From an uncultured Asticcacaulis sp. (GTDB lineage: Bacteria; Pseudomonadota; Alphaproteobacteria; Caulobacterales; Caulobacteraceae), in the NCBI GenBank assembly GCA_946482045.1, contig CAMLPZ010000096.1, positions 1 to 13,631 of the forward strand: DNA of 13,631 bases. The letters run 5' to 3'. Below, one piece after another: positions 1 to 6,168 of this stretch; position 1 is the first letter of the stretch, and each line of letters begins with the position of its first letter. The notes beneath the pieces are model-generated. The model worked only from the letters and a program-made list of their open reading frames with translations. It did no database searches and was not told the origin of the DNA. The translations under genes and the position numbers were made by a program.

Positions 1-191
1 ACCGCCTTGCCGCCTTCGATGACGTGGTAGACGCCGAAGGCCGCGGCAGCCAGCGCCACGACGCCGCCGAAGATCATGAACAGCTGGCGGCGGCGCGGAT
101 TGCCGGAAGGCTTGGCGGCGGCGACAGGAGCGCCGGCGGGAGCAGATTGCTCGGTGGACTTGTCGAGCTTAGAGGAGGAATCGTCGGCCAT
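1..191 (-). CDS. EmrA/HlyD-type membrane fusion protein, N-terminal part only
   Basis: This reading frame runs off the left edge, so only the first 63 codons are present. The ATG at 191-189 follows the outer-membrane factor stop by 15 bases, so the two are almost certainly one operon. The product has a polar N-terminal tail rich in Ser, Ala and Pro, a basic PRRR cluster at residues 32-35, and one hydrophobic segment at about 37-56. The sequence YHVIEGGKA follows, as in EmrA/HlyD periplasmic adaptors just after the membrane anchor. In that family the adaptor joins an inner-membrane pump (MFS or ABC) to a TolC-like channel. The pump gene is expected beyond the edge. The family call rests on topology, the short post-anchor motif and the neighbour. 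Other adaptor subfamilies are possible. Confidence 0.72.
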   Translation of the reverse strand, partial: MADDSSSKLDKSTEQSAPAGAPVAAAKPSGNPRRRQLFMIFGGVVALAAAAFGVYHVIEGGKA

Positions 192-206
192 GGGTGTGTG
201 CCTTAG

Positions 207-1670
207 CTAGTTCGATTGGAAACCGCCGCCCAGCGCGGCGATGAAGCGGATACGGTCGTTATAGGCCTGGGCCTTGAGGTTGTTTTCCTCGAGCTCGGCC
301 GACAGCAGCAGCGAGTGGGCGCGCAGGACGTCAATCGTTGTGTCGAGCCCCCGGGCCTGGCGGGCCTTTGAGTTGTCGTAGGTGCCCTTGGCCGAAGCGA
401 CGCGGGCATGAGCCTGTTTCAGTTGGTCGGCAGTCGACTGCGTGCTGGCGGCGGCGTCGGCCACGTCATGCAGGGCCTGGATCAGGACCTTGTCATAGGT
501 GGCGACGGCGTCGTTGTAGTCGGCCTCGGCCGAGCGGTATTGCGCCCGCAATTGGCCGCCCTTGAACAGCGGGACACTAATTGCAGGGCCGATGCCGCCG
601 ATGTCAGACCCCTTGGCGGTCAGGGCATCGAGACCCAGCCCGTCCTTACCCAGCGCCTGCAGGCCGAAATAGGCGTTTAGCTTTACGTTCGGATAGAAGT
701 CCGCCTTGTAGTATTTGATCTGCTGGCCGGCGGCTTCGACCCTCAGGCGGGCGGCCTGGACGTCGGGGCGGCGGCCCAGCAGGTTGAGGCGGACGTCCGA
801 TGGCAGCGTATCTGCGGCGATCGGTGCCAGTTGCGGACGGGTCAGAGACAGGGCGCGGTCGGGACCCGCGCCGGTCAGGGCCGCGATCAGGTTGCCCTGA
901 ATGCGGATGGCGCCATTGATGCCCGACAGGCGCTGGGCGACCTGTGCCTGGTCATCCTGGGCATCGAGCAAATTGTCGGTGGTGTCGAGATTGTGGTCAA
1001 GGCGGGCCTGAACCAGTTCGACACGCTTGTCGGCGCCCTCGCCGATTTCGGCCAGATCGTCGCGCTCCTGATAGAGGCGGTCCAGTTCGACATAGGCGCG
1101 GGTGATGGCGGCGGCCAGGTTCTGGCGGGCCATTTCGGCGTCGAGCGCAGCGGCCTGGGCCTGGCTGAGCGCGCCTTTCGACGCAGCCTTGTGCTTGCCC
1201 CACAGGTCGAGATCGTAATTGGCGTCCAGCGTCACGCGGTCGGCGTACCAGTAGCCGTCCGGCAGGAAAGCTTTGAATTCGTCGGGGAAGCCCATATTGA
1301 CCGACGACTTGGCGGCTTCGACCGAGCCGTTGAGCGTCAGGGTCGGCGAGCGCACAGCCTTGACCTGGTCGAAGACAGCGGTCGCCTTTTGAATACGGGC
1401 GCGCGCCGTTTTCATATCCGGCGAATTGGCCAGGGCCTCGTCCATCAGGGTGTTGAGTTGCGGGTCATTGAAACCCTTCCACCACTCGGTCTGCGGCCAA
1501 GCCCCGGTTTCGCCTTTCAGCGTTTCGGCGCTGCCAAGGCTTGGCGCCTCGATGGGGGTTTCGGTGGCGGGCGTGGGGACGGCGGCACAGGAGGCGATAC
1601 CGAGCGTGGCGACTATGATCGCCAGAGTACTTATTTTTTCAAAGCGATGCGCAAAAGGGGAGGGCGTCAT
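207..1670 (-). CDS. NodT-family outer-membrane efflux lipoprotein (TolC-like outer-membrane factor)
   Basis: This is a 487-residue outer-membrane channel subunit of a tripartite efflux pump, which carries substrates from the periplasmic adaptor to the outside. The N-terminus is a lipoprotein signal: a basic start, a hydrophobic stretch at 13-26 and lipobox IASC with the acylated Cys at 28. Family hallmarks are WWKGFNDPQLNTLMDEAL near residue 65, YDLDLWGK, the LGRRPDV motif, and two long Ala/Gln-rich helical repeats typical of the OEP domain. The open frame extends upstream to 2096, but that part lies antisense to the TetR gene. I chose the ATG at 1670 because it begins the signal peptide and has AGGA upstream. 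The adaptor gene lies 15 bases downstream, and the divergent TetR gene is its likely repressor. The length is usual for NodT proteins. Substrate is not predictable. Confidence 0.92.
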   Translation of the reverse strand: MTPSPFAHRFEKISTLAIIVATLGIASCAAVPTPATETPIEAPSLGSAETLKGETGAWPQTEWWKGFNDPQLNTLMDEALANSPDMKTARARIQKATAVFDQVKAVRSPTLTLNGSVEAAKSSVNMGFPDEFKAFLPDGYWYADRVTLDANYDLDLWGKHKAASKGALSQAQAAALDAEMARQNLAAAITRAYVELDRLYQERDDLAEIGEGADKRVELVQARLDHNLDTTDNLLDAQDDQAQVAQRLSGINGAIRIQGNLIAALTGAGPDRALSLTRPQLAPIAADTLPSDVRLNLLGRRPDVQAARLRVEAAGQQIKYYKADFYPNVKLNAYFGLQALGKDGLGLDALTAKGSDIGGIGPAISVPLFKGGQLRAQYRSAEADYNDAVATYDKVLIQALHDVADAAASTQSTADQLKQAHARVASAKGTYDNSKARQARGLDTTIDVLRAHSLLLSAELEENNLKAQAYNDRIRFIAALGGGFQSN

Positions 1671-1734
1671 CTGGGGAGGTCCTACGAGAAGTACCGGAAT
1701 TTCGTGTCTGTCAGAATTTGGAACACCATTTAGT

Positions 1735-1758
1735 GAACCGTACTGTACAGTTCGGTCC
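1735..1758. promoter_or_regulatory. Probable TetR operator, imperfect palindrome
   Basis: The core CCGTACTGTACAGTTCGG (1738-1755) is symmetric except for one T/T position, and ACTGTACAGT at its centre is a perfect palindrome. It lies in the 147-bp divergent spacer between the efflux operon and the TetR gene. It overlaps a possible tetR -35 (TGTACA, 1744-1749, 17 bp before TATATG at 1767-1772). On the other strand it overlaps the -10 or start region of a possible efflux promoter (TTGACT, 1786-1781). This is the arrangement expected for local TetR repression. Binding itself is inferred. Confidence 0.6.
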
Positions 1759-1793
1759 GTATGCGCTATATGATGCGCGCAGTCAACAAAAAA

Positions 1794-1810
1794 CGTACAG
1801 TATGGTACAG
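1794..1810. promoter_or_regulatory. Second GTACAG element, tandem half-sites before tetR
   Basis: GTACAG occurs twice, at 1795-1800 and 1805-1810, ten bases apart and just upstream of the TetR start codon. The same hexamer is in the palindromic site at 1745-1750, exactly 50 bases from the first copy. The spacing puts the copies on about the same helix face. It may be an auxiliary operator for autoregulation. The dyad here is weaker than in the first site. Confidence 0.42.
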
Positions 1811-1817
1811 ATTCTTT

Positions 1818-2459
1818 ATGGGCACCCAAACCCCTAATTTTCGCGATGAGCGGCGGGCGCGTATCCTGCAGGCGGCTCGCGACGTGTTTTATGAGTTCGG
1901 CTACGCCGGCGCCTCCATGGCGACGATTTCGGCGCGCGTCGGCGGCTCCAAGGCGACGCTCTACGCCTATTTCAGCTCCAAGGAGGAACTGTTCGGCGCC
2001 ATGATCCGTGAGCGCTGTGAAGCCATGGGCCGCGTATTCCAGGCCCATATCGGCGCGGACGACCTGCGCAAGGCGCTGAAGGAAATGTCGCTGCAACTGA
2101 TCAATGTCGTTATGTCCGACTGGGGCACGCGCACCATCCAGTTGCTGATTGAGGAAAGCCGCCGCAATCCGGGCCTGGCCAGGCTATTCAGCGAGGCCAT
2201 GGAGGCCAATGGCCGCGCCAGCCTGCAGGCCTTGCTGGAAACGGCGCATGACCGCGGCCAGATCGACGCGCCGGATGTGCCGGAAGCCACAAAGATTCTA
2301 AAGAGCCTCTTGTTCGGCGATATCCACTTCAAGCGGCTGCTCGGTATCTGCAAGGATATCGATGCCGACGATCTGAACAAGCATATCGATCGCGCCATAG
2401 ACGTCTTCATGACCTACTATGGCGCGAAGGATAAGCGGCCTAAGCCGATCAACGCCTGA
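1818..2459 (+). CDS. TetR/AcrR-family transcriptional repressor of the adjacent efflux operon
   Basis: This is a 213-residue regulator. Residues 10-60 form a TetR_N DNA-binding domain: ARILQAARDVFYEFGY, then the helix-turn-helix around ASMATISARVGGSKATLYAYF and the usual KEELF. The rest is an all-helical ligand and dimer domain of AefR-like type, with LLIEESRRNPGLARLF and a C-terminal LLFGDIHFKRLLG segment. I chose the ATG at 1818 because the fold begins there. The in-frame ATG at 1761 would add a basic tail and lies inside the promoter region. No Shine-Dalgarno is visible, so initiation is weak or leaderless. It is divergent from the NodT gene and shares the GTACAG-bearing control region, so it probably represses efflux until a drug-like ligand binds. 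Its 3' end overlaps the convergent reductase-like gene by 11 bases. Confidence 0.9.
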   Translation: MGTQTPNFRDERRARILQAARDVFYEFGYAGASMATISARVGGSKATLYAYFSSKEELFGAMIRERCEAMGRVFQAHIGADDLRKALKEMSLQLINVVMSDWGTRTIQLLIEESRRNPGLARLFSEAMEANGRASLQALLETAHDRGQIDAPDVPEATKILKSLLFGDIHFKRLLGICKDIDADDLNKHIDRAIDVFMTYYGAKDKRPKPINA

Positions 2460-3090
2460 AAGTCAGGTGGATGACGCCGCTCTCCGCCGTCTCCGATTTG
2501 ACGGAATAACCGGCTTCCAGACCGCGCAGATCTTCCCAGAGGTTGATGCCCTGGCCGAGCAGGATGGGGGTGATGGCGACGTGCAGACGATCGACCAGTC
2601 CGGCCTTGAGATAGTCGCGCACTACGGTCGGGCCGCCGCCGATGCGAACGTCCTTGCCGTTTGCGGCTTTCACGGCGCGCTCAAGCGCATCGGCCGGGTT
2701 CGTGTCAATGAAGTGGAAGCTGGTGCCGCCGGCCATTTCCAGTGACGGCCGAGTCTTGTGCGTCAGGACGAAGACCGGGCAGCCGAACGGCGGCTCGTCG
2801 CCCCACCAGCCCCTCCAGTCGGGATCGTCCGGAAAGTTATGCAGGCCGAACATGCCGGCGCCCATGATTTCGGCGCCAATGTTGACGAAATAAGCCTGCG
2901 CATAGGCCTCGTCCATGCCGGTCGTGCCCTTGCCGCTGGTGTCCTTGAACACGCGTTCCTGAAAGGTCTTCGTCGCGACATAGGCTTGGGTCAGGCGGCC
3001 CCAGTCCTCACCGAACGGCTTTTCGGGTGTCTGATCGGTCGTTGTTGCAAAACCGTCCAGCGAAATAATGAGATCGACGCGAACTGCCAT
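2449..3090 (-). CDS. Dihydrofolate reductase-family protein (RibD C-terminal domain)
   Basis: This is a 213-residue stand-alone protein of the RibD C-terminal/DHFR-like fold, which binds NADPH in related enzymes. It starts with the classic DLIISLDGF strand. It has AEIMGAGMFG near 73, WWGDEPPFGCPVFVLTHKTRP at about 95-115, and the dinucleotide-binding VRIGGGPTVVRDYL with GGG at 151-153. A last motif, LVDRLHVAITPILLGQG, follows. The ATG at 3090 has AAGGAG at a good distance. The longer frame to 3156 lacks a site and runs over operator DNA. The real substrate of this widespread family is mostly unknown, so it should not be called folA or ribD. It is divergent from the ArsR/AHSA1 pair and shares two operator copies with it, so the three genes probably form one ArsR-controlled unit. 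Confidence 0.88.
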   Translation of the reverse strand: MAVRVDLIISLDGFATTTDQTPEKPFGEDWGRLTQAYVATKTFQERVFKDTSGKGTTGMDEAYAQAYFVNIGAEIMGAGMFGLHNFPDDPDWRGWWGDEPPFGCPVFVLTHKTRPSLEMAGGTSFHFIDTNPADALERAVKAANGKDVRIGGGPTVVRDYLKAGLVDRLHVAITPILLGQGINLWEDLRGLEAGYSVKSETAESGVIHLTFRR

Positions 3091-3146
3091 TGGGTTTCTC
3101 CTTGTGATGGGTTGCGCATAACCGCCCGCGTGCTCGAGTGGAATAC

Positions 3147-3162
3147 TAAGGCACATGGCTTA
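3147..3162. promoter_or_regulatory. ArsR-type operator copy 1
   Basis: TAAGGCA-CA-TGGCTTA is an inverted repeat with 6 of 7 positions paired. It lies between the divergent reductase-like and ArsR genes, 34 bases start-to-start from a perfect copy. It adjoins a possible leftward -10 (TAGTAA on the minus strand). The arm length and 2-base spacer suit a dimeric winged-helix repressor such as the neighbouring ArsR. Binding is inferred. Confidence 0.6.
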
Positions 3163-3180
3163 CTATCTTCATCCAAACAG

Positions 3181-3196
3181 TAAGGCAAGTGCCTTA
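3181..3196. promoter_or_regulatory. ArsR-type operator copy 2, perfect inverted repeat
   Basis: TAAGGCA-AG-TGCCTTA has perfectly matching 7-base arms around a 2-base spacer. It overlaps a possible leftward -35 (TTGCCT on the minus strand, 3188-3183). It also sits just upstream of a possible rightward -35 (TTGACC, 3203-3208) for arsR. One repressor could therefore control both directions. Confidence 0.66.
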
Positions 3197-3230
3197 TTAT
3201 TCTTGACCGCTATTTCGAACGCATTTACGA

Positions 3231-3581
3231 ATGCGTATGCCTTACCACTCGACCTCCCTTGATCTGGCTTTTCACGCGCTGAGCGACCCGACCCGCCGCG
3301 CGGTGGTGTCGCGCCTGGCCGACGGCGAGGTGCCGGTCAGCGTCCTGGCCGAACCGTTCGACATGGCGCTGCCTTCCTTCGTTCAGCATCTGAAGGTTCT
3401 GGAAGACTGTGGGCTGATTGCCAGTGAAAAGCGTGGGCGCAGCCGCTGGTGCCGGCTGATGAAGCCACGATTCGACGAGGCGGCGGACTGGATGACGGCA
3501 GAGCGGCAGCGCTGGGCCGACCGGCTTGACCGGCTGGAAGACTATCTCGACAAGACAGAAGAGAGCGATGGCCATGACTAA
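3231..3581 (+). CDS. ArsR-family winged-helix repressor
   Basis: This is a 116-residue regulator. LAFHALSDPTRRAVVSRLADGEVPVSVLAEPFDMALPSFVQHLKVLEDCGLI is the usual ArsR helix-turn-helix, and the RGRSRWCRL wing follows at about 65-75. It lacks the paired cysteine metal site (CxC or similar) of arsenic and cadmium sensors. It therefore belongs to the non-metal subgroup often found with AHSA1 proteins. The start is uncertain. ATG 3231 and ATG 3237 are in frame and neither has a Shine-Dalgarno. A TTGACC-N17-TACGAA promoter would place the transcript start near 3237-3239, which would make a leaderless start at 3237 plausible. The first ATG also lies inside a dyad (ACGCATT-TACG-AATGCGT, 3219-3236). 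It overlaps the next gene by 8 bases. The likely targets are the two TAAGGCA repeats in the shared spacer. Confidence 0.9.
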   Translation: MRMPYHSTSLDLAFHALSDPTRRAVVSRLADGEVPVSVLAEPFDMALPSFVQHLKVLEDCGLIASEKRGRSRWCRLMKPRFDEAADWMTAERQRWADRLDRLEDYLDKTEESDGHD

Positions 3582-4074
3582 AGTGAAGGGCAGGGGTAAG
3601 CTTTATGACTGGTCGCTGGACCGCGAAATCGTACTGGTTAAACTGCTGAATCATCCACGCAGCAAGGTCTTTGCCGCCTGGATGAATCCGGCGGCCCTGG
3701 CCGAATGGTACGGCCCGGCCGGCCTCAGCATCGAGAGCCATGAGGCCGATATCCGCGAGGGCGGGATCTGGCGCTTCGACATGGTGGGCGTGTTCGAAGG
3801 CAAGGAACAACGCTTTCCGAACCTCATGCGCTTTCTGGAAATCGTGCCGGACGAACGGATCGTCATGGACTACGGCACGCCCGACCCGGAAGATCCTGAC
3901 CGTTTCCGCGTCACGGTGACGTTTGATGAGCAGTCCGACGGCAAGACGGTCCTGACCATGCGTCAGCTCCACCCGACCGCCGAACGCCGTCAAAAGGTCA
4001 TCGGCTTCGGCGCGGTGGAATACGGCCTGCAAACCCTGGATGGACTCGCCACCTGGCTGGATCAACAGCCGTAA
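3574..4074 (+). CDS. SRPBCC/AHSA1-domain protein
   Basis: This is a 166-residue member of the START-like AHSA1 family, whose fold makes a hydrophobic cavity. Typical motifs are REIVLVKLLNHPRSKVFAAW near the start, AEWYGPAGL, the EADIREGGIWRFDM strand, a turn around FLEIVPDERIVMDY, and a C-terminal helix ending GLQTLDGLATWLDQ. I prefer the ATG at 3574 because AGAAGAGAG upstream is 8 bases away. ATG 3568 would be only 2 bases away. It overlaps the ArsR gene, so the pair is translationally coupled. ArsR/AHSA1 pairs are common and often linked to stress or small-molecule responses, but no ligand can be read from this sequence. Its stop is followed by the control region of the kinase-like gene. 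Confidence 0.88.
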   Translation: MTKVKGRGKLYDWSLDREIVLVKLLNHPRSKVFAAWMNPAALAEWYGPAGLSIESHEADIREGGIWRFDMVGVFEGKEQRFPNLMRFLEIVPDERIVMDYGTPDPEDPDRFRVTVTFDEQSDGKTVLTMRQLHPTAERRQKVIGFGAVEYGLQTLDGLATWLDQQP

Positions 4075-4107
4075 TATTGGTTAAGAACGGCGGGTTTTCA
4101 TTTACAA

Positions 4108-4146
4108 ATGGGTAAACCTTTTTGGTTAACTATGGATCATCCATAA
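4108..4146 (+). other. Possible 12-codon upstream ORF in the kinase-like leader
   Basis: An ATG at 4108 opens MGKPFWLTMDHP and stops at TAA 4144-4146, ten bases before the kinase-like ATG. It spans the 5' arm and inner dyad of the leader structure, and its stop codon touches the AAAGG ribosome site. Translating it would disrupt the hairpin. No clear Shine-Dalgarno precedes it (the nearest purine run, GGCGGG, is about 13 bases away), so it may be chance. Confidence 0.2.
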
Positions 4147-4158
4147 AGGTTTACCCAT
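4108..4158 (+). promoter_or_regulatory. Nested inverted repeats covering the kinase-like gene's ribosome-binding site and start codon
   Basis: ATGGGTAAACCTTT (4108-4121) is perfectly complementary to AAAGGTTTACCCAT (4145-4158). The second arm contains the Shine-Dalgarno AAAGG and the first two bases of the start codon at 4157. Inside lies another dyad, TATGGAT-C-ATCCATA (4131-4145). The 5' arm could instead pair with GGTTAAC (4124-4130, one mismatch), giving two exclusive folds. This could be an RNA switch limiting translation, or a DNA operator. The sequence alone does not decide. Confidence 0.6.
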
Positions 4159-6004
4159 GTCGCAACTCGCAGAAGATATGTCTTACACCGCCGCGAACGC
4201 CACTCCGCAGGGTTCGGGCCGCGATCTCGAATTCGGCCGTATCGTGAAATCGATCTGCGAGCTGGCCGTCGGCCTGTTCGAAGCGCCGATGGCGATGATC
4301 AAGCTTTATGAAGGCAGCCAACTGGTCGTGAAAGGGACGATCGGTTTTGCCTCCGAAGCCATGCTGGACGACCTGAGCTTCTGCCAGCGCAAGCTGATCC
4401 CGGGTGAAAGCCTGATTATCTCGGACGCCACGGCCGACGCGCGCTACTTTTTGGAAAGCGCGGTCCTGAGCGGCCCGAAGATCCGTTTCTATGCCGACAT
4501 CCCGCTGGTCAGCGACGGTGTCGTTCTGGGTGTCCTCGCCATGTGCGAGCGCACGCCGCGCCACGACTTCACCGGCAACAAGCTGAACCTGTTCCGCCAG
4601 TTCGCCAACAATTCGGCCACCACGATCGCGCTCGCGCAAAAGACGCTGGAGCGCAACACGCTTGCCACTGAGATCAAGTCGCAGCAGACGCGCTTCGACC
4701 TGGCCCAGGAAATGACCGGCATCGGCTACTGGTCGATCGACCTGAAGACGCGCGACATCACCTGGTCGCGGGGCCTCTACGCCGTCTACGGCCTAACGCC
4801 CAAGTCCTATAAGCCGCGTGTGGCCACCCAGCTCGACATCTATGAAGAGCAGGATCGCGCCGTCATCATCGACCGCTTCCAGCGCGCCGTGAACTATGGC
4901 GAAGACTTCGACTTCACTGTCGAGATCCTGCGCCGCAAGGACAAGGTTACCCGCACTATCCGTACCAAGGGCGGCGTCGAATACGGCGACGACGGCAAGC
5001 CGCTGCGCCTGTGTGCCTGCGTCCGCGACATCACCGAAGGCGCCAATGACGCCGAGGAACTGATCCGCGCCCGTCTGGCCGCCGAAGACATCAACGACGC
5101 CAAGAACGCCTTCCTCGAGCAGATCACCAACGAGCTCAAGACGCCGCTGACCAATATCCTGGGTTATGCGCGCCTGATCAACGAACATCGCCACGAAAAT
5201 CCGGACATCGCCTCCTATACGCAGAACCTGATGAAGTCGGCCAAGGCACTGCAATCGGTGGTCAAGGACACGCTGGAAGTCTCGACGCTCGATACGCCGA
5301 CGGTCCGCGAAACCAGCCACGCCCATACCTCGGAAGAAGCGACCAATATCGTTTCCCTGGTCCGCGATGTCGTCAATCAGTTTGGCGCCCAGGCCCAGGT
5401 CAATCAAACCCGCCTGAACGCGCACTTCGTCGATTTCGACAATTCCTGGGCCCAGATGGACTCGATGCGCGTCCGTCAGATCCTGCAGAACCTGCTGTCG
5501 AACGCCTGCAAGTTCACCAAGGGTGGCCTGATCAACGTCACAGCTTCGCAGGTCATGGTCGATAATGCCCAGTGGCTGCGGATTTCGGTGCGCGATACCG
5601 GCATTGGCATGGCGGATGAGCAGGCGCTGAGCCTGTTCAGCGGCAATGCTGAGGACGTCAACGGCAATCGCGTCTCCGGCGGCGGGCTTGGCCTGTCGAT
5701 TGCGAAAGCCATAGTCGACCTCCTCGGCGGCCATATCGGTGTCGTCTCGCGCCTCGGCGAAGGCTCCAACTTCTGGTTCGAGATCCCGGTCAAATGGGTC
5801 GATGCGCCGGCAAAGGCCCGCACCGCCGACATCGTGCCGGCGCCCATGGCGCGTACGGTAAACCGCATTCCCGGTGACGACCCTATGCGCGATACGCCGC
5901 GCAGCCAGGCGCCGATCCAGCGTCCGGTAACGGTCGACGAAGACCGCATCAACCGCGAATATCTGCGCGCCCTGCTGCAGGACATGAAGCTGGATATCGG
6001 CTAA
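4157..6004 (+). CDS. GAF-PAS histidine-kinase-like protein lacking the phospho-acceptor histidine
   Basis: This is a 615-residue soluble protein without membrane segments. It has a GAF domain (about 25-160, including FYADIPLVSDGVVLGVLAM), a PAS/PAC pair (about 180-295, ending CVRDITEG), a dimerisation helix region (300-375) and a HATPase_c domain (425-545). The ATPase keeps the N box (NLLSNACKFT, 445-454), D box (DTGIGM, 480-485) and G box (GGGLGLSIAK, 508-517). The H box, usually SHELRTPL, reads TNELKTPL, with Asn325 (AAC, 5129-5131) where the His should be. Autophosphorylation by the normal route should fail. DivL of Caulobacter, with Tyr at this position, is a known precedent. The tail at 589-615 resembles the first strand and helix of a receiver domain (VTVDEDRINREYLRALL). 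A ribosome site AAAGG lies in a structured leader, and a terminator follows. No cognate regulator is adjacent. Confidence 0.87.
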   Translation: MSQLAEDMSYTAANATPQGSGRDLEFGRIVKSICELAVGLFEAPMAMIKLYEGSQLVVKGTIGFASEAMLDDLSFCQRKLIPGESLIISDATADARYFLESAVLSGPKIRFYADIPLVSDGVVLGVLAMCERTPRHDFTGNKLNLFRQFANNSATTIALAQKTLERNTLATEIKSQQTRFDLAQEMTGIGYWSIDLKTRDITWSRGLYAVYGLTPKSYKPRVATQLDIYEEQDRAVIIDRFQRAVNYGEDFDFTVEILRRKDKVTRTIRTKGGVEYGDDGKPLRLCACVRDITEGANDAEELIRARLAAEDINDAKNAFLEQITNELKTPLTNILGYARLINEHRHENPDIASYTQNLMKSAKALQSVVKDTLEVSTLDTPTVRETSHAHTSEEATNIVSLVRDVVNQFGAQAQVNQTRLNAHFVDFDNSWAQMDSMRVRQILQNLLSNACKFTKGGLINVTASQVMVDNAQWLRISVRDTGIGMADEQALSLFSGNAEDVNGNRVSGGGLGLSIAKAIVDLLGGHIGVVSRLGEGSNFWFEIPVKWVDAPAKARTADIVPAPMARTVNRIPGDDPMRDTPRSQAPIQRPVTVDEDRINREYLRALLQDMKLDIG

Positions 6005-6025
6005 AACGCCCTAAATTATTGATTT

Positions 6026-6057
6026 AAAACGCGTCCGGCATTTGCCGGGCGCGTTTT
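6026..6057 (+). terminator. Rho-independent terminator after the kinase-like gene
   Basis: The 14-base arms AAAACGCGTCCGGC and GCCGGGCGCGTTTT pair with a single G-U wobble around the loop ATTT, and a four-T run closes the 3' arm. The hairpin begins 21 bases after the stop codon. It separates the kinase-like transcript from the EAL gene, which must have its own promoter in 6058-6168. Confidence 0.85.
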
Positions 6058-6168
6058 CGCGTGCACGCGATTTTGTCCGGTCGCAGTCAATTTCTTAAGG
6101 CTTCACGCGTATCGTCGTTCTCACGGACCGTCAAAATACGGCCGGCGTACCCAGGATGGGGGAATATA

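Noticed and set aside
831..1733. 300-codon open frame on the plus strand inside the outer-membrane factor gene
   Set aside because: It is a shadow frame of GC-rich coding DNA, with no recognisable domain or ribosome site. The minus-strand protein is a clear family member.
1671..2096. Upstream extension of the outer-membrane factor frame to 2096 on the minus strand
   Set aside because: It is antisense to the TetR gene and the promoter region, and the lipoprotein signal peptide clearly begins at 1670.
4126..4133. TTAACTAT as a possible CtrA half-site in the kinase-like leader
   Set aside because: It has one mismatch to TTAACCAT and no second TTAA at 7 bases. It also lies within the inverted repeats, which explain it better.
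4793..5734. 313-codon minus-strand frame inside the kinase-like gene
   Set aside because: The composition is typical of a shadow frame and no motif is visible. The plus-strand frame holds intact GAF, PAS and HATPase motifs.
6005..6057. A frameshift hiding the rest of a receiver domain after the kinase-like stop
   Set aside because: Within a few dozen bases all that follows is an AT-rich spacer and a strong terminator. No frame continues receiver-like residues.
6058..6069. CGCGTGCACGCG perfect palindrome after the terminator
   Set aside because: A 12-base palindrome is not rare in GC-rich DNA, and nothing else points to a binding site.
6061..6168. GTG at 6061 as the start of the EAL protein
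   Set aside because: It lies 4 bases after the terminator stem, has no ribosome site, and the added residues do not look like protein. TTG 6169 has a strong site.
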